Below are positions 36,244-45,235 of a DNA stretch of 64,000 nt, piece by piece. The position numbers and the translations under genes are program-made. The stretch comes from Idiomarina sp. A28L (GTDB taxonomy: Bacteria; Pseudomonadota; Gammaproteobacteria; Enterobacterales; Alteromonadaceae). The notes below the pieces were generated by a model. The model searched no databases. It saw only the letters and a program-made list of their open reading frames with translations, and was not told the origin of the DNA. Position 1 is the first letter of the stretch. Every line of letters starts with the position of its first letter. The stretch is taken from assembly GCF_000218785.1 (NCBI RefSeq), contig NZ_AFPO01000021.1, positions 248,001-312,000 on the forward strand, in the 5' to 3' direction.

Positions 36244-36272
36244 ATTATATCCGTTATTTACCCTGAAGCCAA
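36244..36272 (-). promoter_or_regulatory. pdhR promoter
   Basis: TTGGCT (minus strand, 36,267-36,272) and a perfect TATAAT (36,244-36,249) with a 17-bp spacer, sigma-70 type, immediately before the operator. A second TATAAT at 36,200-36,205 would leave almost no leader and is less likely. Confidence 0.75.
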
Positions 36273-36293
36273 ATTTATGCGTGGCATTATTGG

Positions 36294-37088
36294 TCATACC
36301 ACCCATCCTAGTAAGGTAGCGAATGCCACGATAACCAAGATTAAAATCATGTTGCGCCGCACTAAGTTCACTAAAGCTTCGGCTTCTATCCAGTTGTTTT
36401 CTGGATCTTCTGGCACTTCTTCAGCTGCTACCGCTACATCTACTAATTGCTGCGGCGGGTTTTCAATACCTTCAGGCACTATTTTTAGCCACACCGGCAT
36501 CGCTTTCGAAAAATGCCCCACCAACACATAACCAAACGCACAAATACGCAGCGGCAACCATTCTACCCAGGCTAAAATTTTCGGAAATACATCGGCGCGT
36601 GAGCGCAGCAAGCCATATGCAAGAGCACCCGGCGCGCCTAGCAAAATAAACCAGATCGAAACCGCCGCATAAAAGCGGAAGTTTAACCAAACTAATTGTT
36701 GGCCAGTGTTAAGGTTTTCATCGGGGTGATATTTTAGCGCCTCAGCATGAATTTCTACTTCTGCATTATCGCCGCGCTTTGCCGCTAGAAAATATTGGCG
36801 CAGTGCTGAACGTTGGGTGCGGCAACCAATAACCAAAGTGAGCACAATAATATTCACCAATACCGCTGCTAGCACGCTGTAGTTTATCCACATCAAGATG
36901 GCTAACACAATTGCCGGCGCCACCAGCAACAGCGGACCGAATAAATCGTGATTGCGCCAGCGATTAATATCATCTTTTTCATTCAGCCAAGCATCCCACC
37001 GATCGGCTATAGGATCTAGCTTCCAAGCTTCTGGAGTAATGCGCAATCGCTCTAAAATTAAAGCGATAAATAATGAAAACACCATCAT
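36294..37088 (-). CDS. ampE: AmpE, inner-membrane protein
   Basis: A 264-residue membrane protein with a conserved N-terminus (FSLFIALILERLRITPEAW) aligning with E. coli AmpE. It has four to five hydrophobic segments and a long cytoplasmic loop. AmpE is encoded with AmpD and is linked to beta-lactamase induction signalling, but its molecular role is uncertain. AGAGGAA precedes the ATG. It follows ampD by 48 bp. An E. coli-like gene order supports the call. Confidence 0.9.
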   Translation of the reverse strand: MMVFSLFIALILERLRITPEAWKLDPIADRWDAWLNEKDDINRWRNHDLFGPLLLVAPAIVLAILMWINYSVLAAVLVNIIVLTLVIGCRTQRSALRQYFLAAKRGDNAEVEIHAEALKYHPDENLNTGQQLVWLNFRFYAAVSIWFILLGAPGALAYGLLRSRADVFPKILAWVEWLPLRICAFGYVLVGHFSKAMPVWLKIVPEGIENPPQQLVDVAVAAEEVPEDPENNWIEAEALVNLVRRNMILILVIVAFATLLGWVV

Positions 37089-37136
37089 GTTGTTTATTCC
37101 TCTGTTGCACTGGCAAGTGCTTTGCCATCATGCCTA

Positions 37137-37697
37137 TTATTTGTGCGCTGTTTCGCTTATGAGTGCGCGGTATGTTTGCCAATCAAACGCCGGGCCCGGA
37201 TCTGTTTTCCGGCCTGGTGCTATATCTTCATGCCCAACAATGCGTTCATTTGTGATTGCTGGGTAATGTTGTTGTAAAACTCGAGTTACTTCCGCCAATG
37301 CTTCATATTGTAGTTTAGTGTAGGGGGTGGAATCGGTTCCCTCAAGTTCAATGCCAATTGAATAATCGTTGCAGCGTTCGCGCCCTTGCCAACTGGAAAC
37401 TCCGGCATGCCATGCGCGGCGGTTAAAATCGACATATTGGATAATTTCACCATTGCGCCTGATCAAACAATGCGCCGATACCCGTAAACCTTCTAAGATG
37501 GCAAAGTTCGGGTGCGCTTCACAATCTAGGCAGCCGAGAAACAAATCATTGATGTAAGGCCCACCAAACTCACCCTCGGGCAAGCTGATACCATGCACCA
37601 CTAGCAGGCTAATATCATTACTATCGGGCCGCTCATCAGCATGCGGTGAGCACTGCCAAGTTACAGGGGTTAATCGGTGCGCTTGCAAATTTAGCAA
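37137..37697 (-). CDS. ampD: 1,6-anhydro-N-acetylmuramyl-L-alanine amidase
   Basis: A 186-residue cytoplasmic zinc amidase for peptidoglycan recycling. Zinc ligands appear as His in LLVVHGISLPEGEFGG, and His and Asp in IVGHEDIAPGRKTDPGPAFDW. The catalytic Glu segment is YSIGIELEGTD. The start is TTG with AGAGG 6 bases upstream; no suitable ATG exists. AmpD removes anhydromuropeptides that would activate AmpR, although no ampR or ampC is in the window. It is divergent from the aspartyl-protease gene. Confidence 0.95.
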   Translation of the reverse strand: MLNLQAHRLTPVTWQCSPHADERPDSNDISLLVVHGISLPEGEFGGPYINDLFLGCLDCEAHPNFAILEGLRVSAHCLIRRNGEIIQYVDFNRRAWHAGVSSWQGRERCNDYSIGIELEGTDSTPYTKLQYEALAEVTRVLQQHYPAITNERIVGHEDIAPGRKTDPGPAFDWQTYRALISETAHK

Positions 37698-37757
37698 TGG
37701 GTGCCTCTATCGTTTCCGTTCCAATGGGTTCTCTTGTTACTATGTAACTCAGTAACA

Positions 37758-37783
37758 TTACTTAGGAATGTTACTTGGGAATG
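37758..37783. repeat. 13-bp tandem direct repeat in the ampD promoter gap
   Basis: TTACTTAGGAATG followed at once by TTACTTGGGAATG. It overlaps an inverted repeat AGTAACATT (37,751-37,759)/AATGTTACT (37,767-37,775). It lies in the 138-bp divergent region between ampD and the aspartyl-protease gene. Confidence 0.5.
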
Positions 37784-37835
37784 TAGCTCAGTATCCGTAT
37801 TTAACATGAAAAGGTAAAGTGAGGGACTAACTCTT

Positions 37836-38351
37836 ATGCCAAGTTCAAACGATTCAAGCGGGCAAATGGGCCGATGGTTCTCTTGGTTTGCCTGGATAGC
37901 CGCTCTTTTTGTGTTGTATTGGGGGTTCGAGAACTTTCTGCAAAAGAAAGAAAATCCGAATCAACAAGTGGTTAGCTATCAAGAAAACGGTGAAGCGGTG
38001 GTTACCTTGAAGCAAAATTCGCGCGGGCATTACATTGCAAATGGCTTTATTAATGGCCGCGAAGTTACCTTTCTATTGGATACCGGCGCTACCCAAGTTG
38101 CAGTACCGGGGCGTTTGGCGCAAGAGTTAGGCCTTAGCCAAGGCACCCGCATTCAGGTGCGCACCGCAAATGGTATTGCCGATGCCTTTCAAACTGAGGT
38201 TTCAGAGCTGCAACTTGGTGAAATTCGCCTGTATAATGTTGCCGCCACTATCGTTCCTGATTACGATAGCCAACATATTTTATTGGGTATGAGTGCCTTG
38301 CGAAGCTTGGAATTCAGCCAACGGAACCAAATTCTAACTATTCGCCAATAA
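37836..38351 (+). CDS. Retropepsin-like aspartyl protease, membrane-anchored
   Basis: A 171-residue protein with one N-terminal transmembrane helix (about 13-29, WFAWIAALFVLYWGF) and a periplasmic retropepsin-like domain (about 55-170). The single active-site motif FLLDTGATQVAVP contains the catalytic Asp of the DTGA type, and HILLGMSALRSLEF matches the flap and substrate-binding end. Retropepsin monomers must dimerise. The family (TIGR02281 type) occurs next to nadC in gammaproteobacteria. Substrate unknown. Confidence 0.88.
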   Translation: MPSSNDSSGQMGRWFSWFAWIAALFVLYWGFENFLQKKENPNQQVVSYQENGEAVVTLKQNSRGHYIANGFINGREVTFLLDTGATQVAVPGRLAQELGLSQGTRIQVRTANGIADAFQTEVSELQLGEIRLYNVAATIVPDYDSQHILLGMSALRSLEFSQRNQILTIRQ

Positions 38352-38386
38352 CTTAATATTTTCCTAACCCATAAAGGTAGTAGTAG

Positions 38387-39262
<876 letters not shown>

Positions 39263-39271
39263 AAAGAAAAT

Positions 39272-39332
39272 GGGGTCGTTGATGTGAAGCTCTGGCACCT
39301 TTAAAGTGCCAGAGCTTCACATCAACGACCCC
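39272..39332. repeat. 27-bp perfect inverted repeat after nadC
   Basis: The arm at 39,272-39,298 begins GGGGTCGTTGATGTGAAG and pairs without mismatch with 39,306-39,332 (ending in CATCAACGACCCC) around a 7-base loop CTTTAAA. A-rich sequence precedes it and a six-T run follows, so it will also end nadC transcription. The length and perfection exceed a normal terminator, and the GGGGTC-type ends resemble REP-type elements mobilised by IS200-like transposases, but no transposase gene is present. Confidence 0.8.
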
Positions 39333-39437
39333 GCTTTTTTCAGCTATTGCTGAATTCCTATTGGTTTGCTTTACCCCTGCCAAATTTACCGCTATTACTT
39401 TTGCTTCGTTGTTTGAGTTTTGCAAAAGGAGTTGCAC

Positions 39438-39905
39438 ATGAATTTATCTCGCCGGGCCACTGGCTTTAACCTTATTGAGCTTATGATTGTGGTGGCCATT
39501 ATTGGCGTACTCAGCTCATTTGCCGTGCCTGCCTATACCGATTACACCCAGCGCGCCCGCGCAAGCACCGCATTAATGAGCCTGCAACCTTGGCAAACAG
39601 CTATCAATATATGCTGGCAAATGGAAGGTTCGCTAAGCCCTTGCGCAGCTTTTGGCCAACGCGGCATTCCCCCAGTGCAAGCCCCCTTTCCTTCTGGTAT
39701 TGCCGCTATTACTCAAGGTTCGGTGCCCGGTTCTATTCAAGCAACGTTGCAGGTGAACGATCGCCAAGGCAACCCGCTTATAGTTGAACTTCGCCCTGCG
39801 GCTACCGCCACGCAGCTGCAGTGGGCAGTAGCCTGTTCAGATTTTGGTGATAATGAAGGAATGGGCATGCGCATTCCCCATTGTGTGGCGGATACCCGGG
39901 GGTAA
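39438..39905 (+). CDS. pilA: Type IV prepilin (major or minor pilin)
   Basis: A 155-residue prepilin. The class-III leader MNLSRRATG is followed by mature [20 protein letters not shown] with Phe1, Glu5 and the hydrophobic helix. The ATG at 39,438 is chosen because AAAGGAG is 6 bases upstream and it gives a short leader. Two cysteines (NICWQ... and C-terminal HCVAD) could form the usual pilin disulphide. Its processing enzyme PilD is three genes downstream. Confidence 0.92.
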   Translation: MNLSRRATGFNLIELMIVVAIIGVLSSFAVPAYTDYTQRARASTALMSLQPWQTAINICWQMEGSLSPCAAFGQRGIPPVQAPFPSGIAAITQGSVPGSIQATLQVNDRQGNPLIVELRPAATATQLQWAVACSDFGDNEGMGMRIPHCVADTRG

Positions 39906-39908
39906 TGC

Positions 39909-40961
39909 GTGCATTCGTTAAATGCTGATATAGCCAATTTTATTTGCCAACACGCTTACGCTGGGGTTTCTGATTTACATTTAGAGGCGGAGCCCAATGC
40001 TTATCGGTGGCGCGGCCGGCGGTTAGGTTTGCTAGAACCTATTGCTTCAATTTCAACCGCCGAAGGTGTTCGCATTATTGCTGCGCTTAAAACCGCCGCT
40101 GGCCTCGATACTACTGAGCGCAGATTACCCCAAGATGGCCGCTTGCAACTAACCGCTTCCGAAGGGGCGCCTGATGGCACCAACACCCCAGGCAGCGGAG
40201 TTGATTGTCGAATTAATACGCTGAACACGTTGCACGGCGAGAAAATGGTGTTGCGTTTGCAACTAAGCGAGCAAGAAGCATTACCATTGCATGCGCTCGG
40301 CCTGTTGCCGCAACAGCTAACAATGATTAAACAGATTTTAAAAATTCCAGAAGGCTTGATTTTGGTAACCGGCCCAACCGGCAGCGGCAAAACCCGCACC
40401 CTTTACGCCATGCTGCAAATACTCGCGGCGGAGGCAAAAAATATTGCCACTGTTGAAGATCCTGTGGAAGTAACGCTTACCAGGGTAAACCAAGTGCCTA
40501 TTAAACCCAGCGTGGGGCTTACCTTCGCCGCGGCGCTACGGGCAATGTTACGGCAAGACCCTGATGTGCTGATGGTAGGTGAAATTCGCGATGCGGAAAC
40601 CGCCCAAATTGCTGTGCAAGCAGCGCAAACTGGGCATTTAGTATTAGCTACCCTGCATGCCAGCCAGCCGTTAAGCGCCATAATCCGCTTGCAGCAGCTG
40701 GGTATCAATAATTATCAGCTTGCTGCTTGTTGGCAACTTTTGGTGAATCAGCGATTGCTAACCGTTGGCCAAAAGCGCCAAGGCGTATTTACCTTACAGC
40801 CAATGCACACAAGATTAAGAGCTGCATTGTTGATGGGGCCTACCCATGAAAACTATTGGCAGAATTTGCAACAATGTTTAGATGACAACGAAGAAAATGA
40901 TGTGCAACCACAGCAAGAAAAGCTAATGGAGTGCCCAGCAGGTAAAACAACAAAACCATAA
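39909..40961 (+). CDS. pilB: Short PilB/HofB-like assembly ATPase
   Basis: A 350-residue secretion ATPase that should power pilus extension. Walker A GPTGSGKT (155-162), the Asp box ATVEDPVE, Walker B VLMVGEIRD and the His box HLVLATLHAS are all intact. It is far shorter than typical PilB (about 560 aa): the N-terminal MshEN-type domain and the zinc tetra-cysteine are missing, and only part of the second N-domain (SDLHLEAE) remains. The start is GTG, 4 bases after the pilA stop. Possibly a minimal or specialised extension motor. Confidence 0.9.
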   Translation: MHSLNADIANFICQHAYAGVSDLHLEAEPNAYRWRGRRLGLLEPIASISTAEGVRIIAALKTAAGLDTTERRLPQDGRLQLTASEGAPDGTNTPGSGVDCRINTLNTLHGEKMVLRLQLSEQEALPLHALGLLPQQLTMIKQILKIPEGLILVTGPTGSGKTRTLYAMLQILAAEAKNIATVEDPVEVTLTRVNQVPIKPSVGLTFAAALRAMLRQDPDVLMVGEIRDAETAQIAVQAAQTGHLVLATLHASQPLSAIIRLQQLGINNYQLAACWQLLVNQRLLTVGQKRQGVFTLQPMHTRLRAALLMGPTHENYWQNLQQCLDDNEENDVQPQQEKLMECPAGKTTKP

Positions 40962-40971
40962 AGGGATTTCT

Positions 40972-42159
40972 ATGGCATGGTTTCAGTGGCAAGGGCTGCA
41001 TGCAGAATTAGGCCCACAGAAGGGTATTATTCAAGCCTCAACCGCTAATTTGGCGAAGCGGCAGCTATATCTTCAGCAAATTTATGTTCGTTCCCTGTCG
41101 AAGTTACCGAGCAAAATCGGAGTTCGACATTCCCGGCTGTTTTTGCCGGGCTTTTTATTCCAGTGGCAAAGCTTGCTTGAGGCGGGCTTTGATCAGCAAT
41201 TAGCTTGGCAGCATTTGCATCGCAACAGCCAAACTGAGGCACAAGCAGAAGCTTGTGTGGGCGTGATAAATGCATTGGCGCAAGGTAGTGGCATTGCCAG
41301 CGCTATGGCAAGATACCCTCGTTTATTTTCTTCTGAAGTATGTGCGTGGGTAGAGGTAGGCGAAACCACCGGGCGCTTACCCGACGTTTTGCAAGGCATG
41401 GTGGCCACCATGGAAGCCGAAAGAGCGCGGCAGAAACAAATGCGCGATGCGCTGCGCTATCCGCTTATCGTGCTTAGCGTAGCAGCCATTACGTTGCTGC
41501 TCATGGTGTTTTTTTTGCTGCCACGCTTTGCCGCCATTTATAGCCAACTTGATGTAACGTTACCGGCAGTAACACAGACATTAATGCAGCTAGAAACCCG
41601 CGCCGCGCAGCAAAAACTACTACTAGTGCTGGGTGCGATTGCGGGGGTAGTAAGCTTTATTCAGTATCGGTTCAAAGTATGGGTTAGGCATCCACAGCAT
41701 TGCCGCGCTATTTATCGCCTGCCGCTTGTTGGCCAGTGGCTTTGCCAACAACACCTATTACATGATTTAGATATGTTGGTGCTCGCTACCGAAAGTGCTA
41801 TTCCCTTACAGCAAAGCTGCCAACTGGTGAGCGAACATTCGGCAAGTGGTTATTGGCAACAGCAATGGCAAAGTGCCAGTGCGGGTTTAAGCCAAGGCCT
41901 TACGTTCAGCCAAACGCTAGCGGCGAGTAATCTACCTGATTTACTCCTGCAAGCTATTGCGGCTGGCGAGCAAAGCGGCCAGCTTACGCGGCAGTTACAG
42001 TTTGCCATGAAACAGGTTACGCTAACGCTTGATAATCAGCAGCAACAAGTAACCCAAATTGTTCCAACCATTGTGCTTATTTTAGTGAGTGTGGTGGTTT
42101 TGATATTATTGCTGGCACTCTACTTACCGCTCTTTCAGCTCGGGCAAACAGTGCGGTAA
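40972..42159 (+). CDS. pilC: Type IV pilus inner-membrane platform protein
   Basis: A 395-residue GspF/PilC-family protein with two repeated cytoplasmic domains (RWQSLLEAGFDQQLAW-type region with EVGETTGRLPDVL, and the second with AAGEQSGQLTRQL) and three transmembrane segments near 150-175, 205-225 and 365-390. It forms the base that the ATPase turns. Start ATG with AAAGGGA upstream. It lies in the pilA-pilB-pilC-pilD order. Confidence 0.93.
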   Translation: MAWFQWQGLHAELGPQKGIIQASTANLAKRQLYLQQIYVRSLSKLPSKIGVRHSRLFLPGFLFQWQSLLEAGFDQQLAWQHLHRNSQTEAQAEACVGVINALAQGSGIASAMARYPRLFSSEVCAWVEVGETTGRLPDVLQGMVATMEAERARQKQMRDALRYPLIVLSVAAITLLLMVFFLLPRFAAIYSQLDVTLPAVTQTLMQLETRAAQQKLLLVLGAIAGVVSFIQYRFKVWVRHPQHCRAIYRLPLVGQWLCQQHLLHDLDMLVLATESAIPLQQSCQLVSEHSASGYWQQQWQSASAGLSQGLTFSQTLAASNLPDLLLQAIAAGEQSGQLTRQLQFAMKQVTLTLDNQQQQVTQIVPTIVLILVSVVVLILLLALYLPLFQLGQTVR

Positions 42160-42184
42160 GATAGAGCTTTAAAAGGAGAGCAAA

Positions 42185-43063
42185 GTGGCAGAAATTTTTC
42201 AGGTGTTCCCGTGGGTTGGCTTTGTATTTGCGGCGTTGTTCGGGCTTGTATTTGGTAGCTTTGGCAATGTTATTGTAGCTAGGCTACCGCGCATGCTCGA
42301 GCAGCAATGGCGCGATGAGTGCGCGGCTTCTTTTCCGCAGATCGCGCACGATCCAAAAACAACCAAAAGCTCGAGCAAGCGCTTCAATTTAGCCTATCCT
42401 GCATCACATTGCCCTAAGTGCGGCCACAGCCTACGCTGGTTCGAAAATATTCCGCTGCTTAGCTACCTAATACAAAAAGGCCGCTGCCGCAGCTGTAAAA
42501 CGCATATTTCCTTGCGCTACCCAATAACCGAGGCGGTTTCGGCATTGCTCACACTGGCTGCGGTTGCCCACTTTGGGTTTACTTATCAAGCCATAGCCTT
42601 TGCAGTGCTCTTGTATGTGTTATTACTACTTACCCTGATCGATAGCGAAATTATGTTACTGCCAGATCAACTCACTTTGCCGCTCTTGTGGCTAGGGTTA
42701 ATTCTAAGCATTCACATTCTGCCAGTAAGCCCAACCGATGCCATTATTGGTGGCGCTGCAGGTTACTTATTTTTGTGGTCGGTGTATTGGCTATTCAAAT
42801 TGGCCACTGGTAAAGAAGGCATGGGCTACGGTGATTTTAAATTGCTCGCGGTGCTGGGTGTTTGGCTGGGTTGGCAAGCACTGCCTATCATTGTGTTACT
42901 CTCATCGTTAGTGGGCGCAGCCTATGGCATTTTCATGATCATTCTGCGCAAACATAGCCAAGATAAGCCGATGCCTTTTGGCCCCTTCTTGGCGGTTGCC
43001 GGCGGCATTGCCTTGTTCTATGCCGAACCAATTTACCTTTGGTATTGGAACTTTGCACTATGA
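42185..43063 (+). CDS. pilD: Prepilin peptidase / N-methyltransferase
   Basis: A 292-residue polytopic enzyme that cleaves the prepilin leader and N-methylates the new Phe1. It has the tetra-cysteine zinc region CPKC...CRSC with LRWFENIPLLSYL, and the catalytic aspartates of LLTLIDSEIMLLPDQLTLP and GMGYGDFKLLA. The GTG start has AAGGAGAG upstream. Its stop overlaps the coaE start (ATGA), so the two are translated in a coupled way. Confidence 0.96.
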   Translation: MAEIFQVFPWVGFVFAALFGLVFGSFGNVIVARLPRMLEQQWRDECAASFPQIAHDPKTTKSSSKRFNLAYPASHCPKCGHSLRWFENIPLLSYLIQKGRCRSCKTHISLRYPITEAVSALLTLAAVAHFGFTYQAIAFAVLLYVLLLLTLIDSEIMLLPDQLTLPLLWLGLILSIHILPVSPTDAIIGGAAGYLFLWSVYWLFKLATGKEGMGYGDFKLLAVLGVWLGWQALPIIVLLSSLVGAAYGIFMIILRKHSQDKPMPFGPFLAVAGGIALFYAEPIYLWYWNFAL

Positions 43064-43662
43064 TAGTGATTGGCATAACCGGTGGTATCGGTTCGGGGAA
43101 AACTACAGTTACAAATTTATTCCAAGCGCACGGCATTGTGGTGGTTGATGCCGATGTTATCGCTCGTGAAGTTGTAGAACCCGGTTCACCTTTGTTAGCG
43201 CATATCGCTGAGTATTTTGCCAAACACTACAACACCGATCTTCTGGATACTTCGGGGCAGTTAATTCGTTCCAAGCTGCGCGAGATTATTTTTGCTGATA
43301 ACTCGGCAAAGCAGTGGTTAAACGAGCACATGCACCCGGCTATTCGTGATGAAATATTAAGCCAGCTAAAGGCTGCAAAATCACCGTATGTAATGCTTTC
43401 AGCACCACTTTTGCTAGAAAATGGCCTTGATAAACTTTGCCAACGGGTGCTTGTAATTGATATTCCAGAAGCGCTGCAGCTTGAACGCACACAACAACGT
43501 GATGGTGTAGCCCAAAGCCAAATAGAGGCCATAATCGCAGCGCAAATGAGCCGTGAAGAACGATTAATTAAGGCCGATGATATTATAGATAACAGCAGAG
43601 ATACGCAGTCACTCACGCCGCAGGTTGAACATTTACACCAGCAATACCTTTCGCTCGTTTAA
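43060..43662 (+). CDS. coaE: Dephospho-CoA kinase
   Basis: A 200-residue kinase for the last step of coenzyme A synthesis. The P-loop GGIGSGKTT is at residues 7-15. DADVIAREVV, the APLLLEN segment and the C-terminal DDIIDNS match the family. The ATG at 43,060 overlaps the pilD stop and gives the same N-terminus length as E. coli (MRYIVALTGG); a longer upstream start is unlikely. Confidence 0.96.
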   Translation: MIVIGITGGIGSGKTTVTNLFQAHGIVVVDADVIAREVVEPGSPLLAHIAEYFAKHYNTDLLDTSGQLIRSKLREIIFADNSAKQWLNEHMHPAIRDEILSQLKAAKSPYVMLSAPLLLENGLDKLCQRVLVIDIPEALQLERTQQRDGVAQSQIEAIIAAQMSREERLIKADDIIDNSRDTQSLTPQVEHLHQQYLSLV

Positions 43663-43788
43663 TGCTCTTAGCGCATTGGCAAAAAACACAGGTATATTGT
43701 TAAATTACGGGTTAACATTTTGAAAAACCATTGCACTCGGTAACCGACTCGTTATCATGGGCGTTGTTTCACTAACTAGAAGAAGAAA

Positions 43789-44535
43789 ATGGCCTGGAAA
43801 ACATACGAACATCCGTTAGAAGAACGGGTTCGGGTATATTTACGTATCGAAGCATTGCTCGACCAACTGGAACTTGCTGCAGAGCAAGTAACGCCAGTGA
43901 ATTACCCATTGTTTTTTGGTGGTTTATTTAACCTTCTTGATTTACTCGATCGTACCGATACCCGCGCCGATTTAATTAAAGATCTCGAACGCCGAGAGGC
44001 AAAGCTACTGGCATTCTTTAATCACCCTGATGTTGATCAACGGCGGTTACAAGAAATACACCAAGAGCTACAAGCCATTTTACAAGCCCTTTGTGAGGGC
44101 CGTAAGTTTGGCTATGCCCTGCGTGATCATCGATTGCTGGGCAATATTCGGCAACGCATGGGGATCATGGGTGGCCAATGCCACAATGAATTGCCCGATT
44201 TGCAGTATTGGCTACAATCTACCGCGGCTGATCGCCGGCATGATGCGCACACTTGGTTAGAACAACTGAGCGTGCTGCGTGATGCCCTAGCCATGGAAAT
44301 GACCATGTTGCGAGAACAAGCCAACTTCATGCCACTGGTGGCCGAAAATGGCAATTGGCTCGGCAACGAAGAAAAATTATCGATGCTGCGCGTAAGAGTT
44401 CCTGCCGAATTAGCGATTTATCCGCTTATCAGTGGGCATCGCCAGCGGTATAATATTCGCTTCATGCATGCGAACACGAGTGAACGTGCCGCATATCAAG
44501 AAGCGGTAAATTTTGAATTGGCGCGCTGCTTGTAA
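43789..44535 (+). CDS. zapD: ZapD, FtsZ-ring bundling protein
   Basis: A 248-residue cytoplasmic cell-division protein that cross-links FtsZ protofilaments. The conserved start YEHPLEERVRVYLRIEALL, the LFNLLDLLDRTDTRADLIKDL segment and the C-terminal beta region (SMLRVRVP) align with E. coli YacF/ZapD. FtsZ is encoded 6 kb away in the same window. AGAAG precedes the ATG. Followed by yacG in the E. coli order. Confidence 0.94.
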   Translation: MAWKTYEHPLEERVRVYLRIEALLDQLELAAEQVTPVNYPLFFGGLFNLLDLLDRTDTRADLIKDLERREAKLLAFFNHPDVDQRRLQEIHQELQAILQALCEGRKFGYALRDHRLLGNIRQRMGIMGGQCHNELPDLQYWLQSTAADRRHDAHTWLEQLSVLRDALAMEMTMLREQANFMPLVAENGNWLGNEEKLSMLRVRVPAELAIYPLISGHRQRYNIRFMHANTSERAAYQEAVNFELARCL

Positions 44536-44563
44536 GCCTAGTTGTTCGTAAGGAATGAATTAA

Positions 44564-44758
44564 ATGTCGAAAGTAAAACCTATCACCGTGCCTTGCCCTA
44601 CCTGCGAAAAAACTGTGGTATGGGAAGAAGCTTCCACCTTTCGCCCATTTTGTAGTGAACGGTGCAAGCTTATCGATTTAGGTGAGTGGGCCTCTGAAGA
44701 GAAGCGAATTCCGGGCGATGAATTGCCATTACCCACGAATCAAGACGACGAGTTTTAA
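44564..44758 (+). CDS. yacG: YacG, zinc-finger DNA gyrase inhibitor
   Basis: A 64-residue protein with four zinc-binding cysteines (CPTC and FCSERC). YacG in E. coli binds the GyrB C-terminus and blocks DNA binding by gyrase. The C-terminal [14 protein letters not shown] is the conserved tail. AAGGA lies about 9 bases before the ATG. A terminator begins five bases after the stop. Confidence 0.95.
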   Translation: MSKVKPITVPCPTCEKTVVWEEASTFRPFCSERCKLIDLGEWASEEKRIPGDELPLPTNQDDEF

Positions 44759-44762
44759 AACA

Positions 44763-44808
44763 AAAAAAGCTGCTAACCGAGCGTTAAACTCGGGCTAGCA
44801 GCTTTTCA
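44763..44808. terminator. Bidirectional terminator yacG / mutT
   Basis: AAAAGCTGCTA and GAG pair with CTC and TAGCAGCTTTT around the loop. Its right half is the 3' coding end of mutT, whose TAA lies in the loop (44,784-44,786), so the mutT transcript ends very close to its stop. Confidence 0.82.
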
Positions 44809-45194
44809 ACAACTTCAAGAATTGGCACATTCGCGGCCGGAAAATCAAGTGATTGCAAGGTAGGTTTATCGGCCCAAAGCCATTGTTGGCCCTCATTCGG
44901 GTGAACATCGCCAGTAAAACCGGTAACGTGCCACACATCGAGCAATACCTGCTTATCACCATAATTATGGCTTACACTCAATAACGGCTCTGCGCTATCT
45001 ACGTGCAGGTTCAACTCTTCGTGCAACTCACGGTCGAGCGCGGTTAACAACGCTTCCCCAGCTTCAACTTTACCACCGGGGAGTTCCCACAAACCACCTT
45101 GATGCTGATGCTCTGCGCGCTTGCTAATAAGCACTTGTGCGGCGGTATTAATTACCACCGCAACAGCTACATGAACTTGCTTATTTGCGGGCAA
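44784..45194 (-). CDS. mutT: 8-oxo-dGTP diphosphatase
   Basis: A 136-residue Nudix hydrolase that removes oxidised dGTP and prevents A:T to C:G mutations. The Nudix box GGKVEAGEALLTALDRELHEEL fits GX5EX7REXXEE. It begins with TTG, with AAGGAG 6 bases upstream; the length equals E. coli MutT. It follows secA with a 41-bp gap, as in E. coli. Confidence 0.93.
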   Translation of the reverse strand: MPANKQVHVAVAVVINTAAQVLISKRAEHQHQGGLWELPGGKVEAGEALLTALDRELHEELNLHVDSAEPLLSVSHNYGDKQVLLDVWHVTGFTGDVHPNEGQQWLWADKPTLQSLDFPAANVPILEVVEKLLARV

Positions 45195-45235
45195 ATGCCA
45201 CTCCTTAACCTAATTCCTAAAGCAATAGGAAATAC

